Source of the DNA: an uncultured Butyrivibrio sp.
Lineage (GTDB): Bacteria; Bacillota; Clostridia; Lachnospirales; Lachnospiraceae
Assembly (NCBI GenBank): GCA_910577605.1
Contig: CAJTON010000023.1
Location: 34,690 to 47,797 of the forward strand
Direction: 5' to 3'
Length of the DNA: 13,108 nucleotides
The notes below the pieces were generated by a model. That model made no database searches. It was not told the DNA's origin and worked only from the letters and a program-made list of their open reading frames with translations. Below, in pieces: positions 1-5,798 of this stretch; within the stretch, counting starts at the first letter, position 1, and the number at the start of each line of letters is the position of its first letter. The translations under genes were made by a program, and so were the position numbers.

Positions 1-275
1 AGACCATTACTGATCCTACCTCCGGAATGAGAATGGTGAACAGAAAACTTATGGAGAGATTCTCAAAGGACTATCCGAAGGATTATCCTGAGCCGGAGAG
101 CGTCGTTTCCGTTCTTATCGAAAAATACAAGGTCGAGGAGATCCCGGTGAGGATGAACGAGAGGAAAGAGGGGACTTCCTCTATTTCTTTATGGAAATCT
201 GTATATTATATGATAAAAGTTTCTATCGCTATATGGATCGCGAGACTTGGCAGAAAAAATAAAAGAACGGCATAG
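1..275 (+). CDS. Glycosyltransferase family 2, C-terminal end (5' partial)
   Basis: This is the last 90 codons of a gene that begins before the window; the frame is open from base 3. The visible peptide starts with TITDPTSGMRMVNRK, which resembles the D-x-TSGFR segment of DPM1/GtrB-like family-2 glycosyltransferases, followed by an acidic PEPES stretch and a short hydrophobic tail (KVSIAIWIARLG). Such enzymes move a sugar from a nucleotide donor to a lipid carrier or surface glycan at the cytoplasmic membrane. The next gene, 27 bases downstream, is a DUF2304 protein, a partner often found beside these transferases in Firmicutes and archaea, which supports the call. Substrate and pathway cannot be read from this fragment. 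Family is fairly sure; the exact enzyme is unknown. Confidence 0.75.
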   Translation, partial: TITDPTSGMRMVNRKLMERFSKDYPKDYPEPESVVSVLIEKYKVEEIPVRMNERKEGTSSISLWKSVYYMIKVSIAIWIARLGRKNKRTA

Positions 276-302
276 CTTGTTCGGATTGGGTGAGGTGGCA
301 TT

Positions 303-713
303 ATGACTGTAAGAAGCCGTATAATTATAAGCGTGCTGATCGTTATAGGAATGATCTGCATCGTTATGACCATAAGAAAAAGAAAGATAGACCTGCGTTA
401 TGCGCTGGTATGGCTTTTAGTCTGCCTGGGGATTCTTGTGTTTACGGTTTTTCCGAAGCTTCTTGAGCTTCTGTCGGATTGTCTCGGTATCGCGACGCCT
501 GTCAATATGCTTTTCTTCGTGGGCTTCTGTCTGTCCCTGATAATAATTTATACGCTGTCTATCTCGACCAGCAGACTGTCGGCGAAGGTCAAGGTGCTGA
601 CTCAGGAGATGGCTATTCTTAAACATGACATGAAGAACAATGAGATTTTATGTGAAAATAAGACGGCTGAGCCGGAGACTTCTGACAATGACAGTACGGA
701 AAATCCGGCTTAA
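303..713 (+). CDS. DUF2304 family small membrane protein
   Basis: A 136-residue protein with three hydrophobic segments at about residues 5-24, 33-55 and 66-87. A short charged helix with coiled-coil character follows (about 92-112, LSAKVKVLTQEMAILKHDM), then an acidic, low-complexity tail. The size, the early RKRKIDLRYALVWLL block and its place directly after a family-2 glycosyltransferase are typical of DUF2304 proteins, whose biochemical role is not established; a membrane partner of the transferase is the usual inference. The start is an ATG with a GAGG-type ribosome site about 6 bases upstream (291-298). No convincing terminator follows, so transcription may continue towards codY. Confidence 0.8.
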   Translation: MTVRSRIIISVLIVIGMICIVMTIRKRKIDLRYALVWLLVCLGILVFTVFPKLLELLSDCLGIATPVNMLFFVGFCLSLIIIYTLSISTSRLSAKVKVLTQEMAILKHDMKNNEILCENKTAEPETSDNDSTENPA

Positions 714-715
714 TA

Positions 716-730
716 TTATTTCTGAAAATT
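716..730. promoter_or_regulatory. Candidate CodY box upstream of codY
   Basis: TTATTTCTGAAAATT matches the CodY consensus AATTTTCWGAAAATT at 12 of 15 positions, with all three mismatches at the left edge. It ends one base before the -35 hexamer of the codY promoter. A second, weaker palindrome with AATTT/AAATT arms (735-750) covers the promoter spacer. Binding here would fit CodY controlling its own gene, which is known in some other Firmicutes. The site is seen in the sequence; function is inferred. Confidence 0.55.
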
Positions 731-731
731 G

Positions 732-760
732 TTGAATTTGTCCCGAAATTATGCTACAAT
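732..760 (+). promoter_or_regulatory. Sigma-A promoter for codY, extended -10
   Basis: TTGAAT (732-737) and TACAAT (755-760) are separated by exactly 17 bases, and TGC directly before the -10 makes an extended -10 (TGnTACAAT). The predicted start of transcription is near 767, giving a leader of about 30 bases before the codY ATG. This is the best promoter in the first kilobase. Confidence 0.7.
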
Positions 761-773
761 TTATTTACTAACT

Positions 774-778
774 GGAGG
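774..778 (+). promoter_or_regulatory. codY ribosome site with unusually long spacing
   Basis: GGAGG is the only strong Shine-Dalgarno match before codY, but 17 bases separate it from the ATG at 796, about twice the usual distance. A weak AGGA at 789-792 is too close to act well. No in-frame ATG, GTG or TTG lies in the gap; an in-frame ATA at 787 has ideal spacing, but ATA starts are very rare and homologues begin at the equivalent of 796. Confidence 0.5.
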
Positions 779-795
779 TTTTAAGTATAGGAATA

Positions 796-1575
796 ATGAG
801 CAGCGTTCAATTACTTGACAAAACTCGCAAGATCAACAAGTTATTGCACAACAACAGCTCACATAAGGTAGTTTTTAATGACATATGCAGAGTAATGAGC
901 GATATTATGGCTTCCAATGTCCTTGTCATAAGCAGGAAGGGCAAGGTGCTTGGCGTAAGCGTCAATCCGCAGGTTGAAGAGATGAGCGAGCTTGTGCGCG
1001 ACGAGGTCGGCGGTTTTGTAGACGGTATGTTCAATGAAAGGCTTTTGAATGTCCTTTCCACCAAAGAAAACGTCAATCTTGAGACTCTTGGTTTTGAGGA
1101 GGGCTGCGCCGGAAAGTACCAGGCGATAATAGCGCCGATAGACATTGCGGGAGAGCGTCTTGGAACCCTGTTTATGTATAAGCTTGACTGTCAGTATGAT
1201 ATCGACGATATAATACTCTGCGAGTATGGAGCGACCGTCGTCGGTCTTGAGATGATGCGCTCGGTAAATGAGGAGAGCGCCGAGGAGGACCGGAAGGTCC
1301 ATGTGGTAAGGTCGGCGATAAGCACACTGTCTTATTCCGAGCTTGAAGCCATAATACATATTTTTGACGAGCTGGACGGCGAGGAGGGAATACTTGTCGC
1401 AAGCAAAATAGCGGACCGAGTGGGGATCACCCGCTCCGTGATCGTCAATGCCCTGCGTAAATTTGAGAGCGCGGGAGTTATAGAATCCAGGTCTTCAGGG
1501 ATGAAGGGTACTTACATAAAGGTGCTCAACGACGTCGTTTTCGATGAGCTTGCCAGAGTTAGGATTAAGAATTAG
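796..1575 (+). CDS. codY: GTP-sensing global transcriptional regulator CodY
   Basis: A 259-residue protein, the same length as B. subtilis CodY. The N-terminal GAF-type effector domain spans about residues 1-155 (start MSSVQLLDKTRKINKLL, then SRKGKVLG and GERLGTL), followed by a long helix and a winged helix-turn-helix domain. The DNA-binding part is nearly invariant: ASKIADRVGITRSVIVNAL at 202-220, then ESAGVIESRSSGMKGTYIKVLN. CodY binds AATTTTCWGAAAATT sites when GTP and branched-chain amino acids are plentiful and controls starvation genes, including flagellar genes in B. subtilis. The effector-pocket stretch (about 59-74) differs clearly from the B. subtilis protein as I remember it. The gene has its own promoter with an adjoining CodY box, and a terminator separates it from flgB. 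Identity is very sure; ligand specificity is not. Confidence 0.97.
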   Translation: MSSVQLLDKTRKINKLLHNNSSHKVVFNDICRVMSDIMASNVLVISRKGKVLGVSVNPQVEEMSELVRDEVGGFVDGMFNERLLNVLSTKENVNLETLGFEEGCAGKYQAIIAPIDIAGERLGTLFMYKLDCQYDIDDIILCEYGATVVGLEMMRSVNEESAEEDRKVHVVRSAISTLSYSELEAIIHIFDELDGEEGILVASKIADRVGITRSVIVNALRKFESAGVIESRSSGMKGTYIKVLNDVVFDELARVRIKN

Positions 1576-1577
1576 TG

Positions 1578-1617
1578 AATGGAATCGCTTATCTTACTGA
1601 TATACGGTTCCATTTTT
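1578..1617 (+). terminator. Rho-independent terminator after codY
   Basis: Three bases past the codY stop, TGGAATCG (1580-1587) pairs with CGGTTCCA (1605-1612) with one G-U wobble. A1578 and A1579 can extend the stem into the run of five T (1613-1617). The loop is 17 bases, larger than ideal, and the stem is only moderately GC-rich, so termination may be partial and allow some read-through into the flagellar genes. Confidence 0.65.
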
Positions 1618-1731
1618 GCGGTATTTTCCCACTTTTGACGGATATAATGAAATGAATGCCATATATAGGTCAGAAGCGGAGGTTTTGGAAATTTATACCA
1701 CAAGATGATGAAATTAATTAGAAATTTGTGC

Positions 1732-1759
1732 TTTACTTTTTTTTACAACTTGTTATAAT
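1732..1759 (+). promoter_or_regulatory. Main flagellar operon promoter, extended -10
   Basis: A perfect TATAAT (1754-1759) is preceded by TGT, forming an extended -10. The -35 is weak: TTTACT at 1732-1737 with a 16-base spacer, or CTTTAC at 1731-1736 with 17. Such a layout can be used by the housekeeping sigma factor without a strong -35. Transcription would start near 1766, leaving a leader of about 125 bases before flgB. Confidence 0.65.
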
Positions 1760-1791
1760 GTAAACTATGGTAAAGTGTGTTTTAATTCTGA

Positions 1792-1820
1792 GGGAGTCTG
1801 AACCGCTCCCGATTGGGTTT
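1792..1820 (+). promoter_or_regulatory. flgB leader hairpin that can form a small pseudoknot
   Basis: GGGAG (1792-1796) pairs with CTCCC (1806-1810). AACC in its loop (1801-1804) can pair with GGTT just downstream (1816-1819), an H-type arrangement. An alternative CCC/GGG hairpin (1808-1817) before TTTT competes with it. The stems are short, so this could be chance; it is listed because the leader is unusually long. Confidence 0.3.
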
Positions 1821-1836
1821 TAGCATGATTTTTTTA

Positions 1837-1855
1837 CGGTTAAAGGATTTGACCG
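1837..1855 (+). promoter_or_regulatory. flgB leader hairpin with AGGAT loop, CsrA-site-like
   Basis: CGGTTAA (1837-1843) pairs with TTGACCG (1849-1855) over seven base pairs including one G-U, and presents AGGAT in a five-base loop. A GGA in a hairpin loop flanked as in A-R-GGA-U is the core of known CsrA binding sites. Another GGA lies in the flgB ribosome site about 30 bases downstream, the usual two-site pattern. There is no U-tract, so it is not a terminator. The structure is seen; CsrA binding is inferred. Confidence 0.4.
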
Positions 1856-1892
1856 CGTATAATGGCACGGAGGCAGAGAAAGGAGAAGACTT

Positions 1893-2294
1893 ATGATCAA
1901 TTCAGGAGCATTTGCGTATGTCGATCTGCTGACTGCGTCGGCTGATTACTCATGGAAACGCAATGAGATTCTGGGCAGCAATATGGCGAATGTCGATACT
2001 CCGGGATTCAAGAGGCAGGACGTAAGCTTTGAGTCGCTTCTGTCGGCTGCTGTTTCAAGAGCGTCGTCGTCATCAAGGTCGCTGACGCAGACAGTCAGGA
2101 ATATTAATTACAAAGCTATTACTCCCACGGTGTATACGGATAATTCCAATCTGTCGTACCGTCTTGACGGCAATAATGTCGATCCGGATGTGGAGCAGAT
2201 AGAGATAGCGTCCAATCAGTATTACTATAAGGGCATTATCGACAGCATGAATCAGGAATTTGCAAGAATAAGCACCGTACTTGCAACTTCATAA
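1893..2294 (+). CDS. flgB: Flagellar basal-body proximal rod protein FlgB
   Basis: A 133-residue protein of normal FlgB length. The flagellar rod N-terminal motif is clear at residues 30-47 (NMANVDTPGFKRQDVSFE), and the C-terminal block NNVDPDVEQIEIASNQ with YYKGIIDSMNQEFARI (94-126) forms the matching helix of the D0 domain. FlgB forms the base of the rod on the FliE/FliF ring and is exported by the flagellar type III system, so no signal peptide is expected or seen. The middle is serine-rich and less conserved, as usual. The start is supported by AAGGAGA seven bases upstream. It is the first gene of the operon behind its own promoter and long leader. Confidence 0.97.
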   Translation: MINSGAFAYVDLLTASADYSWKRNEILGSNMANVDTPGFKRQDVSFESLLSAAVSRASSSSRSLTQTVRNINYKAITPTVYTDNSNLSYRLDGNNVDPDVEQIEIASNQYYYKGIIDSMNQEFARISTVLATS

Positions 2295-2309
2295 AGCATA
2301 ATAAATTAA

Positions 2310-2342
2310 AGTCCCGTCCGGCGCGCGGCGCTTTGGGGGATT
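2310..2342 (+). promoter_or_regulatory. GC-rich hairpin between flgB and flgC
   Basis: In an otherwise AT-rich gap, AGTCCC (2310-2315) can pair with GGGATT (2337-2342). Inside it, GCGC (2321-2324) can pair with GCGC (2328-2331). The structure ends four bases before the flgC ribosome site AAAGGAGA (2346-2353). No U-tract follows. It may tune mRNA stability or the FlgB:FlgC ratio, but that is conjecture. Confidence 0.3.
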
Positions 2343-2361
2343 ATTAAAGGAGAGCAATACA

Positions 2362-2808
2362 ATGGCTATTTTTTCAGGAATGGATATCAATGCGTCCGGA
2401 ATGTCGGCACAGAGACTCAGAATGGACGTTATATCACAGAACCTTGCGAATGCCGATACGACAAGAACGAGGGAGGGCGGTCCTTATGTGCGCAGGAACG
2501 TCATCCTGACGGAGAAAAAATCACTCGCCAATTCTTTCGGGCAGATTCTCAACAGGACAATAAACGGTGTCGGCAACGGAGTCAAGGCGACGGGCATCAC
2601 AAAGGACACCGACACGGATATGAATCTTGTATACGATCCCGCTCACCCCGATGCGGATGAGAACGGATACGTTCTTTACCCTAATGTAAATCCCGTTACA
2701 GAAATGACGGACCTTATAGACGCGACAAGGTCGTTCGAGGCAAACGCCACGGCTTTTGAAGCGAGCAAAAATATAGCTTCCATCGGGCTTTCGCTTATGG
2801 AAGGGTAG
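2362..2808 (+). CDS. flgC: Flagellar basal-body rod protein FlgC
   Basis: A 148-residue protein, normal for FlgC. Residues 1-31 (MAIFSGMDINASGMSAQRLR, then VISQNLANA) are the rod-protein N-terminal motif. The block around 91-110 (YDPAHPDAD, then GYVLYPNVN) is the FlgC signature, and 118-148 is the C-terminal helix (LIDATRSFEANATAFEASK). FlgC joins FlgB, FlgF and FlgG in the periplasmic or wall-spanning rod and is a type III export substrate. Its ribosome site is AAAGGAGA, eight bases before the ATG. FliE follows after 14 bases, whose ribosome site overlaps the flgC stop codon, pointing to coupled translation. Confidence 0.98.
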   Translation: MAIFSGMDINASGMSAQRLRMDVISQNLANADTTRTREGGPYVRRNVILTEKKSLANSFGQILNRTINGVGNGVKATGITKDTDTDMNLVYDPAHPDADENGYVLYPNVNPVTEMTDLIDATRSFEANATAFEASKNIASIGLSLMEG

Positions 2809-2822
2809 GAGTGTAAATACAT

Positions 2823-3155
2823 ATGGCTGACATTACTTCGATTATGGAACTTGCTCCTAAGAGCACACAGGAGCTTTTCGGTTACGGACAGAGCGCCGGT
2901 ACCAAGCTCAGGGAGGATACGGCGACATCGGCGTTTGACGGTATTTTTAACGCTGCCGTAAACCTTGTGAAAGGTACCAACGAGTACATACATGACGCGC
3001 AGGAGGCTGAGGTAGCCTTCGCGAAGGGAGAGATCACAAGTACGCATGAACTCGGCGTTATCGAGCGTAAGGCAAGCCTTTCGCTTCAGTATACCGTTGC
3101 AATCAAAAACCAGCTTCTCAGCGCGTATAAAGAGCTGATGAATATGCAGTTTTAA
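2823..3155 (+). CDS. fliE: Flagellar hook-basal body complex protein FliE
   Basis: A 110-residue protein, normal for FliE. The N-terminus is variable. The conserved part starts near residue 38 (FDGIFNAAVNLV) and ends with the diagnostic C-terminal helix YTVAIKNQLLSAYKELMNMQF (90-110). FliE is the adaptor between the MS ring (FliF) and the proximal rod (FlgB), and is an early type III export substrate. The ribosome site TAGGAGTG (2806-2813) includes the stop codon of flgC. The next gene, fliF, starts 18 bases after the fliE stop, fitting the physical FliE-FliF contact. Confidence 0.96.
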   Translation: MADITSIMELAPKSTQELFGYGQSAGTKLREDTATSAFDGIFNAAVNLVKGTNEYIHDAQEAEVAFAKGEITSTHELGVIERKASLSLQYTVAIKNQLLSAYKELMNMQF

Positions 3156-3173
3156 TGAACTTGGGAGAATAAT

Positions 3174-4766
3174 ATGGACAGACTTAAGGGGATTCTTGAA
3201 AAGATCAAAGAATTCTGGGGCAAATTCAATAATAGGCAAAGGGTGCTGTTTATATCTATTTTGGCGGTGGTCGTTGTGTCCATCGTAATAATCGCCGTAG
3301 TATCCTCAAGAACGTCGAAGGTGGTCCTTCGCGAATGCGTCAGCGCTTCCGAGGCTACGGAGGTCCGCACCCTGCTTACCGACAACGACATCAGCTGTTC
3401 AATAGACAACAATTATGTCGTAAGGGTGAACGAGGAGGACTACACTGAGGCAAAACTTGTTCTCGGTTCAAACAAAATATCTTCCGACGGATATACCTTG
3501 CAGGATGCTGTCAACGGCAGCCTTACAAGTACCGCCGCGGACGCGCAGAAGAAATATGTCGCGTATTTGGAGTCAAAGTTTTCGCATGATCTTGAGGACA
3601 TAGACGGAATCAAGTCCGCCAATGTGACCGTAAGCTTCCCCGACTCCGACAATACTATTTTTTCGGAGAACGAGGACGCGTCGATAACCGCGATGCTTAC
3701 GCTTACGCACGAGCTTTCGTATGAGCAGTGCGAGGCGATAGGGCTTCTTCTTGCCACGAATGTAGGCAGCAAGAACAGCAATAACGTTACGGTTATGGAT
3801 AGCGAGGCGCATCTTCTGTATTACGGCGGGACCTCGACGGTCGGCGGCGCTGTGACCGCGTCCCAGAAGGTACAGCAGCAGCTTGAAAATTCGCTTATCG
3901 CGAAGGCGAAAAGCCTTATTCTTCAGGGCGGGTTTTACACCGATATAGCAATATCGCCCAATCTTGACGTATCCTTTGACAATGTTGAGATAGTTGAAAA
4001 GGAATACACGATTCCGGAAGGCTCTGAACAGGGACTTTACAAATCCTCGTATGAGGTTGACTCAAGCGGTTCTCTTACCGACGCGAGCGGTCCGGCGGGA
4101 ACGGAGTCAAACGATCAGGATACTACATACGAGATCGAGAACGGGGACGGCTCGAGGTCCGAGTATTCGCTCAGACAGTACGAATGGCTTCAGAACGAAA
4201 AAATAACGACGACTAAGCCGGCGCAGGGTAAGATCGACTATGACGCTTCGAGCGTTTCCATGGTCGCTACCAAGACTAACGTGCTTACCGAAAGCGCGGC
4301 AAGGGCGCAGGGATTGCTTGACGAAATGTCATGGGAGGAATTTAAGTATGCCAACTCCGATCCTACGGCTCTTGAGGTTGACGAAAATCTTATCGGTCTC
4401 GTTGCGACCGGGACGGGAATCCCGCGCGACAGGATCACTATAATGGCATACGAGCAGTATTTGTTTTATGAGGAAGAGGAAAGCCCCACATCGCCTTTCT
4501 TCATCCTTCAGATAATCCTTGCGGTTCTCATAGCCGGACTTTTGATATTTATCATAATAAGGAGCACCAGACCTGTTGCCGTTGAGGAAACGGAGCCTGA
4601 ACTCAGCGTGGAGGATATGCTTGCTACGACCAAAGAACAGCGTATTGAGGATATTGATTTACAGGATAAGTCGGATACCCGTCTTGCCATAGAAAAATTT
4701 GTTGACGAAAATCCGGAGTCAGTGGCATTGCTTTTGCGCAACTGGTTAAATGAGGGATGGGAGTAG
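3174..4766 (+). CDS. fliF: Flagellar MS-ring protein FliF
   Basis: A 530-residue protein, in the usual range. A first transmembrane helix lies at about 23-44 and a second at about 443-463 (FFILQIILAVLIAGLLIFII), enclosing the large YscJ/FliF ring-building region. The stretch VLRECVSASEATEVRTLL and the following ALVLGSNKIS-type block (here TEAKLVLGSNKIS) are typical of the first ring domain. The cytoplasmic tail ends RNWLNEGWE, matching the FliG-binding C-terminus of the family. About 34 FliF copies form the MS ring on which the rod, switch and export gate assemble. The ribosome site GGGAGA lies five bases before the ATG. The region around 290-330 is rich in S, D, G and E and is probably a flexible insert. 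Confidence 0.98.
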   Translation: MDRLKGILEKIKEFWGKFNNRQRVLFISILAVVVVSIVIIAVVSSRTSKVVLRECVSASEATEVRTLLTDNDISCSIDNNYVVRVNEEDYTEAKLVLGSNKISSDGYTLQDAVNGSLTSTAADAQKKYVAYLESKFSHDLEDIDGIKSANVTVSFPDSDNTIFSENEDASITAMLTLTHELSYEQCEAIGLLLATNVGSKNSNNVTVMDSEAHLLYYGGTSTVGGAVTASQKVQQQLENSLIAKAKSLILQGGFYTDIAISPNLDVSFDNVEIVEKEYTIPEGSEQGLYKSSYEVDSSGSLTDASGPAGTESNDQDTTYEIENGDGSRSEYSLRQYEWLQNEKITTTKPAQGKIDYDASSVSMVATKTNVLTESAARAQGLLDEMSWEEFKYANSDPTALEVDENLIGLVATGTGIPRDRITIMAYEQYLFYEEEESPTSPFFILQIILAVLIAGLLIFIIIRSTRPVAVEETEPELSVEDMLATTKEQRIEDIDLQDKSDTRLAIEKFVDENPESVALLLRNWLNEGWE

Positions 4767-4784
4767 GACCGAGGAGGAAGCATC

Positions 4785-5798
4785 ATGTCAAAGCAAAAAA
4801 GCAATTATGACGGAGTGCAGAAAAGCGCAATTCTTCTTATTGCCTTAGGACCGGAAAAATCGGCAAAAATATTCAAATATCTTAAAGAAGATGAAATAGA
4901 GCAGCTTACTTTGGAAATTGCCAATACGAGCAGCGTTTCTCCTCAGACAAAGGAAGAGATCTTAAGCGAATTCTATCAGGTCTGCCTTGCTCAGCAGTAT
5001 ATTGCGGAGGGCGGTATTTCTTATGCCAAGGAACTCCTTGAAAAAGCCTTGGGCGCTGACCGTGCGAAGGACGTTATCGGAAAGCTTACGGCAAGCCTTC
5101 AGGTGCGGCCTTTTGAGTTCATGCGTAAAACTGATCCCGCTCAGCTTCTTAACTTTATTCAGGATGAGCATCCTCAGACAATAGCTCTCATACTGTCATA
5201 TCTGCCCTCGTTCCAGGCTTCGCAGGTAATATCCGCGCTGCCTCCGGAGAAACAGGCGGATGTCGCAAAGAGAATAGCCATGATGGACAGAACGTCTCCC
5301 GACGTTATCAAAGAGGTCGAGGGAGTACTTGAGCGTAAGCTTTCGTCGCTTGTCAATCAGGATTACACTATTATCGGCGGTACAGACGCCATTGTCGAGA
5401 TCCTCAACGCGGTCGACAGAGGAACGGAGCGCCACATTCTCGAAACTCTCGAGATCGAGGAGCCGGAGCTTGCCGACGAGATCAGACGCAAGATGTTCGT
5501 GTTCGAGGATATCCTTTCGCTCGACGACAGGTCTATCCAGCGTGTGCTTAAGGATGTTGACAATAACGATCTTGAAATGGCTCTCAAGAACTCCAACGAC
5601 GAGGTACAGAGCGTCATATTCAGAAACCTTTCCTCACGTCTTGTTGCTATGATAAAAGAGGATATGGACTTTATGGGACCTGTCAGACTCAAGGATGTTG
5701 AGGAGGCTCAGCAGAAGATCGTCAATATTGTCCGCAAGCTTGAGGATTCGGGCGAGATTGTTATTTCCAGAGGCGGAGGTGACGAGATAGTTGTCTAA
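4785..5798 (+). CDS. fliG: Flagellar motor switch protein FliG
   Basis: A 337-residue protein of standard length with all three FliG domains. The N domain (1 to about 100, LLIALGPEKSAKIFKYL) binds FliF. The middle domain carries the EHPQ motif at 128-131. The C domain (about 195-337) carries the torque helix, with the charged run SIQRVLKDVDNNDLEMALK and the GPVRLKDVEEAQQKIV segment facing the stator. FliG is the rotor part that meets MotA and, with FliM and FliY/FliN, sets rotation direction. Its ribosome site GAGGAGG is about eight bases upstream. The last codons (RGGGDE) are GGAGGTGA-rich at the DNA level and double as the ribosome site of fliH, whose TTG start lies inside fliG. Confidence 0.98.
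   Translation: MSKQKSNYDGVQKSAILLIALGPEKSAKIFKYLKEDEIEQLTLEIANTSSVSPQTKEEILSEFYQVCLAQQYIAEGGISYAKELLEKALGADRAKDVIGKLTASLQVRPFEFMRKTDPAQLLNFIQDEHPQTIALILSYLPSFQASQVISALPPEKQADVAKRIAMMDRTSPDVIKEVEGVLERKLSSLVNQDYTIIGGTDAIVEILNAVDRGTERHILETLEIEEPELADEIRRKMFVFEDILSLDDRSIQRVLKDVDNNDLEMALKNSNDEVQSVIFRNLSSRLVAMIKEDMDFMGPVRLKDVEEAQQKIVNIVRKLEDSGEIVISRGGGDEIVV
5775..5782 (+). promoter_or_regulatory. fliH ribosome site inside the end of fliG
   Basis: GGAGGTGA is an eight-base perfect complement to the 3' end of 16S rRNA, set eight bases before TTG at 5791. It decides the fliH start, because no ATG in that frame appears until 5863, which has no ribosome site. Being within the fliG coding sequence, it implies translational coupling. 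Confidence 0.8.

Larger units (their letters stand above)
1618..1892. other. Gene-free region between codY and flgB: promoter and leader
   Basis: No credible gene is present on either strand. The first half is AT-rich and carries two weak CodY-like 15-mers, each 10 of 15 (1680-1694 and 1713-1727). The middle holds the main promoter (1732-1759). The rest is a leader of roughly 125 bases with two structure-prone segments (1792-1820 and 1837-1855) and the flgB ribosome site AAGGAGA (1880-1886). I saw no sigma-D-type promoter and no c-di-GMP riboswitch of the kind that precedes flgB in some clostridia. Confidence 0.6.

Noticed and set aside
697..707. CGGA/TCCG hairpin at the end of the DUF2304 gene as a terminator
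   Set aside because: Only four pairs with a three-base loop and no clean U-tract; it lies inside the coding region.
1643..1648. TATAAT upstream of the main flgB promoter
   Set aside because: No acceptable -35 at 16-18 bases; the nearby TTGACG is only two bases away.
1858..1863. TATAAT close to the flgB start
   Set aside because: No -35 at proper spacing and no extended -10; it overlaps the end of the leader hairpin region.
1863..1878. TGGCAC resembling a sigma-54 -24 element
   Set aside because: The required GC of the -12 element is not at the correct distance (GA is found).
1766..1892. c-di-GMP riboswitch in front of flgB
   Set aside because: Considered because some clostridia have one there, but the conserved GEMM-I and GEMM-II core sequences are not seen.
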